DNA from: Haloarcula pelagica
Lineage (GTDB): Archaea; Halobacteriota; Halobacteria; Halobacteriales; Haloarculaceae
DNA: 64,000 nucleotides
Reading direction: 5' to 3'
NCBI RefSeq assembly: GCF_030127105.1
Contig: NZ_CP126161.1
Coordinates: forward strand, 620,001-684,000
The notes under the pieces were generated by a model. It worked only from the letters and a program-made list of their open reading frames with translations. It searched no databases and had not been told where the DNA came from. The stretch's first letter is position 1, and every line of letters begins with the position of its first letter. Shown here one piece after another: positions 35,043-44,050 of the stretch. Position numbers and translations under genes: made by a program.

Positions 35043-35069
35043 CTGGGCGTCACAGTCGAAAACGAGACA

Positions 35070-35797
35070 ATGGTCCCTCCAACGCGACGACGGTTCCTCC
35101 ACGGAGCCGCCGGCCTGGCCGCCGCCCTGACCGGGTGTAGCGGGCTGACCGGTGGCTCGGCGAGTAGCACGGCGACGGCCGGCGAACGCGACGACGTGCC
35201 GCCCGACGGCGGTCGCGAGATGACGCCCGAGAGCGTGGTCCTCCGGACCGACAGCGAACGACCCCGATCTGGCTCGCCGACGAGGACGGCGACGAGCGGC
35301 CGGACCCGGACGACCGGCGCCGCCACATCACGTCGACGCTCGTCGACTCGCCCGAGCGCGCCGACCGCGTGACAGTCGCGGATGTCGAGGGGAGAGCGCG
35401 CGTCCGCTCGTTCGTCGACGCCACCGACTTCGCCAGCGAGACGCTGTATCTGGAGACGAACCGCGTCGAGGAGTGTTTCGAGTTGACGCTGTGTTACGTC
35501 GCCTGGTCGCCCGATTCGGTCGAGACGGACTACGCCCGGACGATCCGCCCCTACAACGAGGCCTGCGCGGTCGAGAACCGCGTCTTCGAGGCGCGGCTCA
35601 TCCGTATCCCGGCCGCGCTCGACGAGGGCGAAGTCAACAGCCACGGCTCCTCGATCGGGTCGGGGACCTGTAACCGAGGCCCAGGAATGACAGCGGAGAC
35701 CGGCGGCGGCGAGAGCGAGTCGACGGCCGCCGAGGCGTCGGGGTCGGGAACCACCGCACAGGCAGGGACCGACACCACGTCGGGGGGTGACAGCTGA
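35070..35797 (+). pseudogene. Tat lipoprotein with a one-base frameshift
   Basis: It starts as a Tat lipoprotein (RRRFL at 6-10; lipobox at C23, LTGC). After DSERP the frame is shifted; reading in the +1 frame from there gives PIWLADEDGDERPDPDDRR, TLVDSPERADRVTVADVEG and FVDATDFASETLYLETNRVE, a continuous soluble domain to a stop at 35795-35797. Adding one C to the CCCC at 35262-35265 repairs a 242-residue protein. The 3' part contains four Cys residues and a Gly/Ser/Thr-rich tail. I do not recognise a family. Its stop overlaps the next lipoprotein gene (TGATG). Confidence 0.7.
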
Positions 35798-37083
35798 TGC
35801 GGGACAGCGCAGTCACCCGGAGAGGGTTCCTCTCTCTCGTCGGGGCCGGCGCGCTCGCCGGCTGTTCCACCCTCGAAAACGCCACCGAGGAGGACGTACC
35901 GGAGATCAACACCTACGGCCTTCCAGACATCGAAGACGGCGAGGAACCGGCGACCCCCGTCCCGCCGACGGTTCCGGTCGACATCGAAGCGGCCTATCTC
36001 GACGAGGGCCGGTCGCGGACGACCGAACTCCTGTCGACGCTCCCGACGGCGCTGGGTCCCGACGACATCCCGAACGGGCACGTCAGGGGCCACCTCACGA
36101 CCGCCGCCGCGGACGCGCGGTCGAACCTGGACGAGGCGCTGCGGTCGCCGACGGACCTGTCGGCGCTCCAGTCGCTCCGGCAGGCCCGCGAACACGCCAG
36201 GTACGCCGCGGAGGGCTGGGCGTTCGTCACCGAGGGCCGGACCGTCCCGGAGCTCCGGGAGCAGCGCAGCGAGGTCGTCTCGACGGCCCGTTCGGTCCGC
36301 GAGGGACACGAGTACGTCGGCGAGGACCCGGTCAGGGCCACCGTCGTCCACGCGGTGATCGAGGAGGCCTTAGAGCAGGCGACCGAGGAGGACCGCGTCC
36401 ACACCTCCCACGGCGGGACGCTCCTGACGATCGCCGGGTGGGGAGAGGCGATCGAGACAGCACAGGCACACCTCGACGACGCCCGGTATCTCGACGCGCA
36501 GTACACCGCGTCGCTCCCGTCGGACACGGGATCGGTCGAATCGGCGCTCCGGAGCGCCCGGGAGACGCTTGGCACGGCGCTCCGCGAGCGCCAGTCACAG
36601 CTCCCGCCCGAGCCGACTGCGGACGACTGGGGACCGAGAGAGGAACTGATCCACGACCTTCGCTGGCGGGTCGACGACGGCAGAGAGACGGTCGTGGCTG
36701 GTGTCGGGCCGGCCGCCGGCGTCGTCGACGGCACCCGGCTGCTGGCGACCCACGGCGCCATCGACCGCGCCCAGCAGCGGATCGACGACGGCGAGCGCTT
36801 CCGTGTCGAGAGCGCCGAGGCGGTCATGGAGTACCGACAGACGGCTCTCGACGCGCTCCAGACGGCACTGGCGGAGAGCAGCGCGACGCCGCTTTCCCGG
36901 GCGGTCCTCAGCGACGCCAGCTACTCGGTCGTCTCGGCCGACTGGGAACTGGGCCGGCTCGACGGCACCGTCAGGCCGACCCGTATCGACGACGCCATCG
37001 TCAGTTACGTCATCGCGACGACGATCGCTCGCGCGACGCCCGCGGCCGTCGACCGGGCCGTCGAGGCACTCGGGGCTGCCTGA
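35797..37083 (+). CDS. Tat lipoprotein, helical, unknown function
   Basis: The 428-residue protein has a Tat signal (R8-R9-G-F-L) and a lipobox ending C23. The mature part is acidic and almost wholly helical, with repeats of paired helices (ARSNLDEALRSPTDLSALQ; SVESALRSARETLGTALRER; AIDRAQQRIDDGERFRVESA), resembling a tetratricopeptide-like solenoid but without clear consensus. The ATG shares bases with the preceding stop, so it is coupled to the frameshifted lipoprotein. Probably an envelope-associated structural or binding protein. Confidence 0.75.
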   Translation: MRDSAVTRRGFLSLVGAGALAGCSTLENATEEDVPEINTYGLPDIEDGEEPATPVPPTVPVDIEAAYLDEGRSRTTELLSTLPTALGPDDIPNGHVRGHLTTAAADARSNLDEALRSPTDLSALQSLRQAREHARYAAEGWAFVTEGRTVPELREQRSEVVSTARSVREGHEYVGEDPVRATVVHAVIEEALEQATEEDRVHTSHGGTLLTIAGWGEAIETAQAHLDDARYLDAQYTASLPSDTGSVESALRSARETLGTALRERQSQLPPEPTADDWGPREELIHDLRWRVDDGRETVVAGVGPAAGVVDGTRLLATHGAIDRAQQRIDDGERFRVESAEAVMEYRQTALDALQTALAESSATPLSRAVLSDASYSVVSADWELGRLDGTVRPTRIDDAIVSYVIATTIARATPAAVDRAVEALGAA

Positions 37084-37120
37084 TCGCCGGCGGGCGGCGG
37101 GGGTTCGTGAGCGAGGCGGA

Positions 37121-37128
37121 TTTTAAAC
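37121..37128 (+). promoter_or_regulatory. TATA box before 37160
   Basis: TTTTAAAC, 32-39 bases before the ATG at 37160. Confidence 0.5.
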
Positions 37129-37159
37129 CCCGTGACGACGTACACCGTCACAGCACCGC

Positions 37160-37543
37160 ATGACGACCGATCCCTCGTTCGAGATTCCCGCCCGGCCACA
37201 GCGGCGCTTTCCCCACGACAGCGGGGTCGAGTACGAGGGCGGGACGGAGTTTCGGTTGCTCCCCGACCGGTCGTTCGACGACGGCTCGCTCCCGGCGCTC
37301 GTCCGCGAACTGCTCGCGGCGGGACCGTACCGCTACGGGGACTTTCACGACCTGCCGATGCCGCTGTGGCTGGTCCGCGACGAGGAGACGGCCGACGTGT
37401 TCCGTGTCGCGGTCCGCGACGGGACTGTCCGGCTGCACGTGCTGCCGACGACGGAGTCGGCGGGCCTGCGGCGGTTCTACGACAGACTCAGGGACGCCTC
37501 CGGCGGGGACTGGACCGTCGAGCGCCACGTCACCGGCGCCTGA
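37160..37543 (+). CDS. Conserved haloarchaeal protein, unknown
   Basis: The 127-residue protein is soluble and has alternating hydrophobic strands (FRVAVRDGTVRLHVLP) and helices near the C terminus (GLRRFYDRLRDASGG). A YGDFHDLPMPLWLVRDEET segment in the middle is likely to be conserved. No cofactor motif. The TATA box and RBS-free start agree with a single-gene unit. Convergent with the amidohydrolase. Confidence 0.7.
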   Translation: MTTDPSFEIPARPQRRFPHDSGVEYEGGTEFRLLPDRSFDDGSLPALVRELLAAGPYRYGDFHDLPMPLWLVRDEETADVFRVAVRDGTVRLHVLPTTESAGLRRFYDRLRDASGGDWTVERHVTGA

Positions 37544-37576
37544 GGCACGCCCTGGTCGGCTGCCGGCGTCGCCGTC

Positions 37577-39127
37577 TCACGCCGGCCAGCCCTCGCGTCT
37601 GAACGCGACGGTCCCGTCGACCACCGTCGCGAGCACGTCGATCTCGTCGATCGCCGTCGGCTCGTCGAAGGGGTCCCGGTCGAGGACGACGGCGTCGCCG
37701 ACCATCCCCGGTTCGAGTGTGCCTTTCCAGTCCGCGGCCCCCTCGGCGACGGCGCCGCCCTGCGTGTAGGCGCGGATTGCCGTCTCGACAGCGAGTCGCT
37801 GTGCCGGGGCCGGAGCGGTCACCGCCTGGTGGATGCCGTACAGCGGCCCCGACGGCATGGTGTCGCTGCCGAAGGCGAGATCGATCCCGCGGTCGAGGAC
37901 CGTCGAGAACCGGTTGGTCCGACCCTGCCACTGCTCGCCCAGCCGATCGGCGTACAGTCCGTCCGGGCCGGCCCACTGGAGGAAGTTCGGCTGCATGCTC
38001 GCGAGGACCGACAGGTCGGCCATCCGTCGGAGGTGGTCGTCGGTCGCCAGTTCGGCGTGTTCGATCCGGAGGTGTGGCGGCGGCGTGTCGTAGCTGTCCG
38101 CGACCGCGGCGTAGGCGTCCAGCACCCGCTCGATGGCGGCGTCGCCGATGGCGTGGACGGCGAGGTGCTGATCGGCGCGAGCGGCGGCCGCGAAGACCGC
38201 GTCCAGTCGCTCCCGGTCGACGACGAACTGGCCGTCCGCGTCGGGGTCTTCGGCGAAGGTCCCGGAGAGTTTCGCCGTCCGGGAGCCGATCGAGCCGTCG
38301 GAGAAGAGTTTGATCCCGAGGACGCGCAGCCGCTCGTCACCGAACCCCGGCGCGAGCTCCAGCGTCGTCAGGGCGTCGTGGCGATCGACGTGGACGTAGT
38401 AGCCGATCCGCACCGGGAGGCTGCCGGCCCGCCAGGCCGCGTGGAAGGCGGCGTGCATCGGATCGCCGGGCCCCGCCGGCGTGACGAGCCCGGCCATGTC
38501 CTGCATCGAGGTGATCCCCAGTTCGAGCGCGCGCCGACAGGCAGCGTCGAGCAGCGTCCGCGCCCGCTCGCGGTCCGGATAGATCGCCTGCTGGACGCGC
38601 CCGGCCGCGGCTTCGACGACGATCCCGGTCGGCTTCCCGTCCTCGCGCTCGACGCCCGCGACGCCGTCGAAGTCGAGCCGGTCGAGCGCGGCGGTGTTGA
38701 GCGCCACCGAGTGGCCGTCGACGCGCTGGACGGCGACGGGATGGGCGGTCGTGACGCCGTCCAGCACTGCGGCGTCGAGCCCGCGGTCCCACGGCCCGTC
38801 GTCGTAGCCAAAGCCGAGCACCCACTCGCCGGCCGGCGTCCCATCGGCGTTGCGTTCGAGCGCGTCGAGCGCCCCGGCTCGGGACGTGATCCCGCTCAGG
38901 TCGCTCTCGTGTTCGTACAACCCCATCCAGAGGACGTGCGTGTGGGCGTCGTTGAACCCGGGCAGGACCGTCGCCCCGTCGAGATCGAGCGTCCGGATGC
39001 CGTCCTCTGGCGTCTCGCCGAGCGCCGAGACGCGGCCGTCACGGATCGTCACCGAGTCCGACGCCGAGAGCGCGTCGTCCAGTGAGTAGACGGTGCCGCC
39101 GGAGAGATGCACCGAACCGCTATCCAT
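37577..39127 (-). CDS. YtcJ-like amidohydrolase
   Basis: The 516-residue protein belongs to the metal-dependent amidohydrolase superfamily. Metal ligands: H-x-H in PGFNDAHTHVLWMG, the carbamylated/bridging segment, HAIGDAAIERVL, RIEHAEL and the late D in FGSDTMPSGP. The N-terminal beta domain GSVHLSGGTVYSLDD and the imidazolonepropionase-like C terminus (GDAVVLDRDPFD) are complete. YtcJ relatives hydrolyse N-substituted amides. Start 39127 is set before the beta domain; a more distant ATG would add residues not seen in the family. It is divergent from the isochorismatase-family gene. Confidence 0.88.
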   Translation of the reverse strand: MDSGSVHLSGGTVYSLDDALSASDSVTIRDGRVSALGETPEDGIRTLDLDGATVLPGFNDAHTHVLWMGLYEHESDLSGITSRAGALDALERNADGTPAGEWVLGFGYDDGPWDRGLDAAVLDGVTTAHPVAVQRVDGHSVALNTAALDRLDFDGVAGVEREDGKPTGIVVEAAAGRVQQAIYPDRERARTLLDAACRRALELGITSMQDMAGLVTPAGPGDPMHAAFHAAWRAGSLPVRIGYYVHVDRHDALTTLELAPGFGDERLRVLGIKLFSDGSIGSRTAKLSGTFAEDPDADGQFVVDRERLDAVFAAAARADQHLAVHAIGDAAIERVLDAYAAVADSYDTPPPHLRIEHAELATDDHLRRMADLSVLASMQPNFLQWAGPDGLYADRLGEQWQGRTNRFSTVLDRGIDLAFGSDTMPSGPLYGIHQAVTAPAPAQRLAVETAIRAYTQGGAVAEGAADWKGTLEPGMVGDAVVLDRDPFDEPTAIDEIDVLATVVDGTVAFRREGWPA

Positions 39128-39271
39128 ACGGCCCACCTGTTCGGTGGCCGGTAAGTATCTGTGCATCACCCCGTATAACGTCTTAAAACACGCTCCAGGA
39201 GGTTCCGACGGAGGACGACTAAGGTGTATGTGGTGTATGTACAGCGGGTTTTATCCCCGGATTCGGCGACC

Positions 39272-39277
39272 GAGGAG
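39272..39277 (+). promoter_or_regulatory. Shine-Dalgarno-like site for 39282
   Basis: GAGGAG four bases before ATG 39282 supports this start over the earlier in-frame ATG at 39225. A TATA-like TTTTAT is at 39249-39254. Confidence 0.5.
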
Positions 39278-39281
39278 GCGT

Positions 39282-40016
39282 ATGTTACCGACAACCGAGA
39301 GCGCCATCGGAGAGACACCGGCACTGATCGTCGTCGACGCACAGGACAGCGAATCCGAGACCGACCACCCGATGCGGTCGGACTGTGGTTCGATCCCCGG
39401 CGGGCGGGAAGCGATCGTCGACCGGATCAACACCGTGGTCGAACACGCGCGGGACGCCGACGTGCCGATCGTCTGGGGAAAGGAACTCCACCGGACTGAC
39501 TTCGCCGACTACGGCTCGGAACTGGAGTCCTGCGAGCCCGAACACGGGGCGTACGGGTCGGCGGCCGAGCGACTCGACGCGGACCTCGTCGTCGACGAGG
39601 CGGACCTCCCGCCGGCGGAGTACGTCGTCGAGAAACGGCGGTACAACTTCTTCCACCGGACCGACATTGAACACATCCTCTCGACGTACGATGTCGATAC
39701 GGTGATCCTCGTCGGCTTCATGACGAACATCTGCGTCCACTACACGGCCCACGGGGCCCACGAACGCGATTACGCGTTCAGAGTCGTCGAGGAGGGGACC
39801 GGGGCACCGACCGACCGCCTCCACGAGATCGGCCTCGAATGCATCCGGTATCTCCAGCCGCGGGGGCTGCGGAACGTCGAGGCGGTGACCGAAGCACTCG
39901 ACGACTACGCCGGGAACCCGGTGGTCCAGCGCGTCAAAGAGGAGGGGAAAGTGACACAGGAGACCGGTGCCGTCCCGCCGACGCTCGCCGGGAAGCGGCC
40001 CGCAGAAACGGAATAG
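39282..40016 (+). CDS. Isochorismatase-family cysteine hydrolase
   Basis: The 244-residue enzyme has the catalytic triad: D in ALIVVDAQDSE, K in VVEKRRYNFF and C in VGFMTNICVHYTA. It is an amidase-type member (nicotinamidase, biuret or carbamoyl hydrolases share this set) rather than true isochorismatase. It has a long C-terminal tail (about 205-244). As it precedes two ureohydrolases on the same strand, hydrolysis of a carbamoyl or ureido compound is attractive, but inference. The start at 39282 has a GAGGAG site. Confidence 0.85.
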   Translation: MLPTTESAIGETPALIVVDAQDSESETDHPMRSDCGSIPGGREAIVDRINTVVEHARDADVPIVWGKELHRTDFADYGSELESCEPEHGAYGSAAERLDADLVVDEADLPPAEYVVEKRRYNFFHRTDIEHILSTYDVDTVILVGFMTNICVHYTAHGAHERDYAFRVVEEGTGAPTDRLHEIGLECIRYLQPRGLRNVEAVTEALDDYAGNPVVQRVKEEGKVTQETGAVPPTLAGKRPAETE

Positions 40017-40046
40017 AGGACAGTTGGACAGTTACGGGATAGAAAA

Positions 40047-40058
40047 GTACGTTCGTAC
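40047..40058. promoter_or_regulatory. Palindrome GTACG-TT-CGTAC upstream of ureohydrolase 1
   Basis: GTACGTTCGTAC is a perfect 5-base palindrome with a 2-base centre, about 43 bases before the TATA-like TTTTATT and 75 bases before the ATG at 40133. A second half-site pair with a 1-base centre (GTACGTCGTAC) lies at 51051-51061. Confidence 0.5.
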
Positions 40059-40101
40059 CCTATTTCAGGGATTTAATTCTTATATGTGCCTTGCTCGGGG
40101 G

Positions 40102-40108
40102 TTTTATT
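40102..40108 (+). promoter_or_regulatory. TATA box of ureohydrolase 1
   Basis: TTTTATT, 25-31 bases before ATG 40133; the AT-rich flank (40070-40110) contains a second possible element CTTATATG at 40079-40086. Confidence 0.5.
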
Positions 40109-40132
40109 GTACACTCTCGAATCGAATGACGC

Positions 40133-41176
40133 ATGAGTAGTGATGTAGATGTCGACGATACCGTATCGGAACAGGAGACGGCGGACGGTCAGCACGACCT
40201 GGCCGGGAACGAGTCCTACGGGACCAGTTACGGCGGAATCGAGACCTTCCTCCGCGCACCGCACGAGCCACCGACGGAGCTGACGAGCGATGTCGATGTC
40301 GGCTTCGTCGGCGTCCCGTTCGACGGCGGCGTGACCCGCGAACCGGGGACCCGACACGGCCCCTCCGCGCTGCGGGAGTCGAGCGCCTGGCAGGGCCGTC
40401 GGTTCCACTCCGACGGGGAGTCGGTCACGCTGCCGATGGAACGGCGCGCCGATTACAGCGAGGCGACACTCCGGGACTGTGGCGACGCGCCGACGGTGCC
40501 GAACGACATCGAGGCGACGGCACAGAAAGTAACCGAGTACGTCCGCGCGGTCGCAGAGAAGACGATGCCGGTGGTCCTGGGCGGGGACCACTACATCACC
40601 TATCCGGCGTTCCGCGCGTACGCCGAAACCGTCGGCGAGGACGTGGGCCTCATCCACCTGGACGCCCACTCCGATACCTCCGACGACAGCGACCTGTACG
40701 GGAAACACTACCACGGCTCGCCGATGGCCCGCATCGACGAGAGCGAGTACGGGAGTTACGACACTCACGCGATGATCGGAATTCGGGGCCACTCCCGGCC
40801 CTCGACGCTGGAGATCTTCGAGGAGCGGGACATCTTCGTCGACTACGCCAGTGACGTTCACCGGAAGGGGATCGAGGCCTCCGTCGAGGACGCCATCGAC
40901 CACGTGACCGCCAAGACCGGCCACGTCTACCTCACGCTCGACATCGACGTGGTCGACCCGGGCTTCGCGCCCGGCACGGGGACGCCGGAACACGGCGGGC
41001 TGACGAGCGACCAGTTCCTCAGGGCGGTCGACCGCCTCGGCCAGTGCGAGGCGATCGGCGCCGCCGACCTCATGGAGGTCGCCCCGCGGCTCGACTCCAG
41101 CAACACGACCTCGCTGCTGGGGTCGAACGCCCTCTCGCGGTTCCTCGAAGCGAAGCTCTACGACTCGGTGGTCTGA
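40133..41176 (+). CDS. Ureohydrolase (agmatinase/arginase family) 1
   Basis: The 347-residue enzyme has the manganese ligands of the family: GGDHYITYP, DAHSD, then LDIDVVDPGFAPGTGTPE. An N-terminal 35-residue acidic extension precedes the conserved part. Reaction: hydrolysis of a guanidino group to urea and an amine; agmatine, guanidinobutyrate or other guanidino compounds are possible and cannot be told apart here. It shares about half of its residues with the gene at 44051-45049, including GSPMARIDESEYG and AMIGIRGH, so they are paralogs. A palindrome GTACGTTCGTAC and TATA box precede it. Confidence 0.88.
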   Translation: MSSDVDVDDTVSEQETADGQHDLAGNESYGTSYGGIETFLRAPHEPPTELTSDVDVGFVGVPFDGGVTREPGTRHGPSALRESSAWQGRRFHSDGESVTLPMERRADYSEATLRDCGDAPTVPNDIEATAQKVTEYVRAVAEKTMPVVLGGDHYITYPAFRAYAETVGEDVGLIHLDAHSDTSDDSDLYGKHYHGSPMARIDESEYGSYDTHAMIGIRGHSRPSTLEIFEERDIFVDYASDVHRKGIEASVEDAIDHVTAKTGHVYLTLDIDVVDPGFAPGTGTPEHGGLTSDQFLRAVDRLGQCEAIGAADLMEVAPRLDSSNTTSLLGSNALSRFLEAKLYDSVV

Positions 41177-41210
41177 CCGACGGCTCCCGGATACGCGGTC
41201 TCTCTTCGAG

Positions 41211-42518
41211 ATGACACGAGACTCGACGATCGAGCGTGACGTATCGGACGGGGGCGAGCGGTCGGCACGGACCGTGATCCTCTCGGTAGTCGTCAGTACC
41301 TTCTTCATCGGTTTCGGCGGCGGCGTCGTCTTCCCGATCTTCCCGACGCTGGGGCAGGTGCTCGGCATCTCCCCGCTGTTGGTCGGGGTCATCCTCAGCG
41401 CGAACCGGTTCACCCGCCTCGTCGCCAACGCGCCGGCGGGGTCGCTCGTGGACCGCCTCGGCGCGCGCCAGCCGTTCGTCGCCGGTCTCGCGATCCAGGC
41501 GGTCGCGACCGTCGGCTACGTGATCGCGGTCCGCGCACCGCTCCCGGAGGCGTGGTTCCTCGGCGCGCGGCTGTTACACGGCGCCGGGAGCGCGCTCGTG
41601 TTCGCGACCTCCTACACGATCGCCGCGAACGTCAGCCTCTCCGAATCGCGGGGCACCAGCATGGGGTTGATCCGCGGCGGGAGCATCCTCGGGTTCCCGA
41701 CCGGACTCCTGCTGGGCGGCGTCGTCAGCGAGCTCTCCGGGTCGACGACGGCGTTCGTCCTCGCGACCGGGTTCTCGGTGGTCGCGACGGCCCTGGCCTA
41801 CGCCACCGTCCCGGAGACCCACGTGACCGGCGAGTCTCGTTCGTCGGTCAAACCGTGGGACATCGACACGTCGCTCCCGACGCTGACGCTCGGCCTGGTG
41901 AACTTCGCTACCTGGTTCGCCTACATGGGCGTGCTGTTTGCCTCGCTCGTGTTGTTCCTCCAGGCAAGGGGGATCAGCGCCCTCGGGTTCGACGCGCAGG
42001 GCTCGTCGGGCATCTTCATGGCCGTCACCGTCCTGTCGGCTGCGACCTTCATGTACGTCGGCGGCCGTCTGAGCGACCTCGGCGAGTCGCGGGTCCCGAC
42101 GATGCTCGTCTTCCTGGTGTTGCTCGCCGGCGGATTCTTCACGCTCCCGCGGGCCACTTCGGCTCCCACGCTGATCCCGGCGTGTCTCATGATGGGTGCC
42201 GGGATGGGCGGGACGCTCGGACCGCTGATGGCGCTGCTTGCCGACCTCACGGCGGAGGACCGGATGGGCCGTGCCAGCGGGACGACGAACGTCTTCAGCG
42301 ACATCGGCGGAGGACTGGGGCCGATCGTCTCGCTGCCGCTGATCGACGCCTACGGCTTTCTCCCGGTCTACACGATCTCGGCCGTCTTCCCGCTGCTGGC
42401 CGGCGCGATACTGGTCGCCGGGCTGTACGCGGTGACCGGTCGGCTGTTCCCCGCGACCACGTCCGCTGTCGGCGAGTCCGGGCCCACAGACGCCAAAGCG
42501 ACCGAGGGGCTGGACTGA
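41211..42518 (+). CDS. Major facilitator superfamily transporter
   Basis: The 435-residue protein has 12 hydrophobic helices in two halves. Motif A-like RFTRLVANAPAGSLVDRLGARQPF follows TM2 and the matching loop between TM8 and TM9 is GGRLSDLGES. Drug-exporter type features are seen (DHA1-like). It is 34 bases after ureohydrolase 1 on the same strand, so it may import or export the guanidino substrate or its product. Convergent with the Eis-like gene, 11 bases apart. Confidence 0.87.
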   Translation: MTRDSTIERDVSDGGERSARTVILSVVVSTFFIGFGGGVVFPIFPTLGQVLGISPLLVGVILSANRFTRLVANAPAGSLVDRLGARQPFVAGLAIQAVATVGYVIAVRAPLPEAWFLGARLLHGAGSALVFATSYTIAANVSLSESRGTSMGLIRGGSILGFPTGLLLGGVVSELSGSTTAFVLATGFSVVATALAYATVPETHVTGESRSSVKPWDIDTSLPTLTLGLVNFATWFAYMGVLFASLVLFLQARGISALGFDAQGSSGIFMAVTVLSAATFMYVGGRLSDLGESRVPTMLVFLVLLAGGFFTLPRATSAPTLIPACLMMGAGMGGTLGPLMALLADLTAEDRMGRASGTTNVFSDIGGGLGPIVSLPLIDAYGFLPVYTISAVFPLLAGAILVAGLYAVTGRLFPATTSAVGESGPTDAKATEGLD

Positions 42519-42529
42519 CCGCCGGTCGG

Positions 42530-43729
42530 CTAGAACCCGTCGTTGAAGAAGGTCGTCGTCGCCGGAAACAGCCGGTCGAGCGTCTGGACGGCCGTCGGAT
42601 CGACCGCCTCGATGCGGTCGGCGCGGGCGAGCTCGCCGGCGGTCCGGTAGCCCGTGACCAGCTGTGTGAGCGATCCCACGTCGAGTTCGACGGCGGCGGA
42701 CCCGTCGACCGGCCGACAGATCCCGTCCCCATCGGTGACGGACAGTTCGAACGTGTCGTCGTTCCAGGGAGCCAGATCGTCGGCGACGCCGACGGTCACG
42801 GACTTGTCGACGAGCGGGTACCGCATCGCGTCCAGCGCCGCAACCACGTCGACGAGGCGGGCCATCGGACGGGTGTGCAGTTCGCAGTCCAGTTCGTTGG
42901 GCCGAGTGAGTAAGTCCTGGACGACGGTGTCGTCGGGCACCGTCAGTTCGAACCGCTCGGCCTGGGAGTCGTGGTTGTAACAAAACGCCAGCGCGGCCAG
43001 GAGGCCGTCGACGCCGGTGTAGCCGACCTCGCGGACCGACAGCGTTCGGCCGTCGGTGTCGTCCTCGAACGTGTAGACGAGGTACGCTTCCGGGTCGCCT
43101 TCACGCTCCCAGACGTAGACGAACGGCTCCGTGTCCCGGGCCCGACAGACGCGGGTCTGCCACCACTCGGCGTCCCGAACGAGGGTAAAGGAGTAGTCGG
43201 CGCTGAAGGCGTCGTAGACCGGTTCGACGGACGCGTAGTCGTCGGTGGGAATCCGGCGGAATCGACCCGGCGGTGCCTCGGCCGCGGCGAAGGCCAGTGC
43301 GTCGAGGTCGCCGCTGTACACCCGCTTGTTGCTGACCGTCTCCCAGCCGAACGATCGATAGAAGCCGTAGTCGAACGGCCAGAGGACGGTGAAATGCCGG
43401 TCGCGTTCGCGGTACTCCCGCATCACTTCTTCGAGGAGTTCGGTGACGTAGCCGTCACGTCGGTGTTCCGGAGGCGTGATGACCGAAGTCAGCCCCGCGA
43501 TGGGGTGGACGCTGCCCCGGACAGTCGCGTCGAGCCAGTAGTGCCGGCAGATGCTCAGCGGGTCCTCGGCGCGCTCGTGGCTCCGGTAGAGTCCCCGCCG
43601 GTCCCCGACCGGGTATCGCCGGTCCGACGCGTCGTACTCGGCGGGGCCGTCTTCGGGGCTGAACCCGTACTGCATGTACTCGTAGAACAGTTCGTCCTGA
43701 TCGTCGGGAAACGTCCGGTAGACGGCCAC
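42530..43729 (-). CDS. Eis-like GNAT N-acetyltransferase
   Basis: This 399-residue protein has two GNAT folds and a C-terminal SCP2-like domain, as in Eis. Acetyl-CoA loop: ITPPEHRRDGYVTELLEE at about 83-100. FDYGFYRSFGWETVSNKRVYSG follows, also typical. Eis proteins acetylate amines such as aminoglycosides and polyamines, which would fit a polyamine neighbourhood, but the substrate is not shown. It is divergent from ureohydrolase 2, with a 321-base region between the starts. Confidence 0.85.
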   Translation of the reverse strand: MAVYRTFPDDQDELFYEYMQYGFSPEDGPAEYDASDRRYPVGDRRGLYRSHERAEDPLSICRHYWLDATVRGSVHPIAGLTSVITPPEHRRDGYVTELLEEVMREYRERDRHFTVLWPFDYGFYRSFGWETVSNKRVYSGDLDALAFAAAEAPPGRFRRIPTDDYASVEPVYDAFSADYSFTLVRDAEWWQTRVCRARDTEPFVYVWEREGDPEAYLVYTFEDDTDGRTLSVREVGYTGVDGLLAALAFCYNHDSQAERFELTVPDDTVVQDLLTRPNELDCELHTRPMARLVDVVAALDAMRYPLVDKSVTVGVADDLAPWNDDTFELSVTDGDGICRPVDGSAAVELDVGSLTQLVTGYRTAGELARADRIEAVDPTAVQTLDRLFPATTTFFNDGF

Positions 43730-44050
43730 TCAGACCACTCCCGGGATCAGGTCGCTGCGTTCGGTGTGTCCGCTCGGCGGCGCCCGCGTGGACGGCGTGT
43801 GTGTCGGTCCCATCGTTCGTGTAACGACTCACGGGACCCCGCAAAAGAATTGCCCAATAGCAGATAATACAACGGAAAATACATAATACGTTCCGGAATC
43901 GCTTGGATTCGTTCGTACTCGACAAACGTGTCCGGCCGGGCATTGATTCTTCCAGTTCCTATAACAGCACGCAGCGCAGGATACACGGTTAATCGATATT
44001 CGAGTTGCGTCAAAATCGTCGCTTATGCTCGTCCGGGGCCGCATGGGAGT
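43730..44050. other. Divergent intergenic region with AT-rich promoters
   Basis: These 321 bases hold no gene that I can support. The stretch from about 43850 to 44030 is clearly AT-rich (for instance GAAAATACATAATACG and TTAATCGATATT). CTTATGC at 44022-44028 is 23-29 bases before ATG 44051 and is the likely TATA box of ureohydrolase 2. The AT-rich part is longer than a single promoter needs and may carry regulator sites. Confidence 0.55.

Noticed and set aside
39093-39281. Extended N terminus for the isochorismatase-family protein
   Set aside because: It runs through AT-rich promoter sequence and lacks family similarity; GAGGAG before 39282 marks the start.
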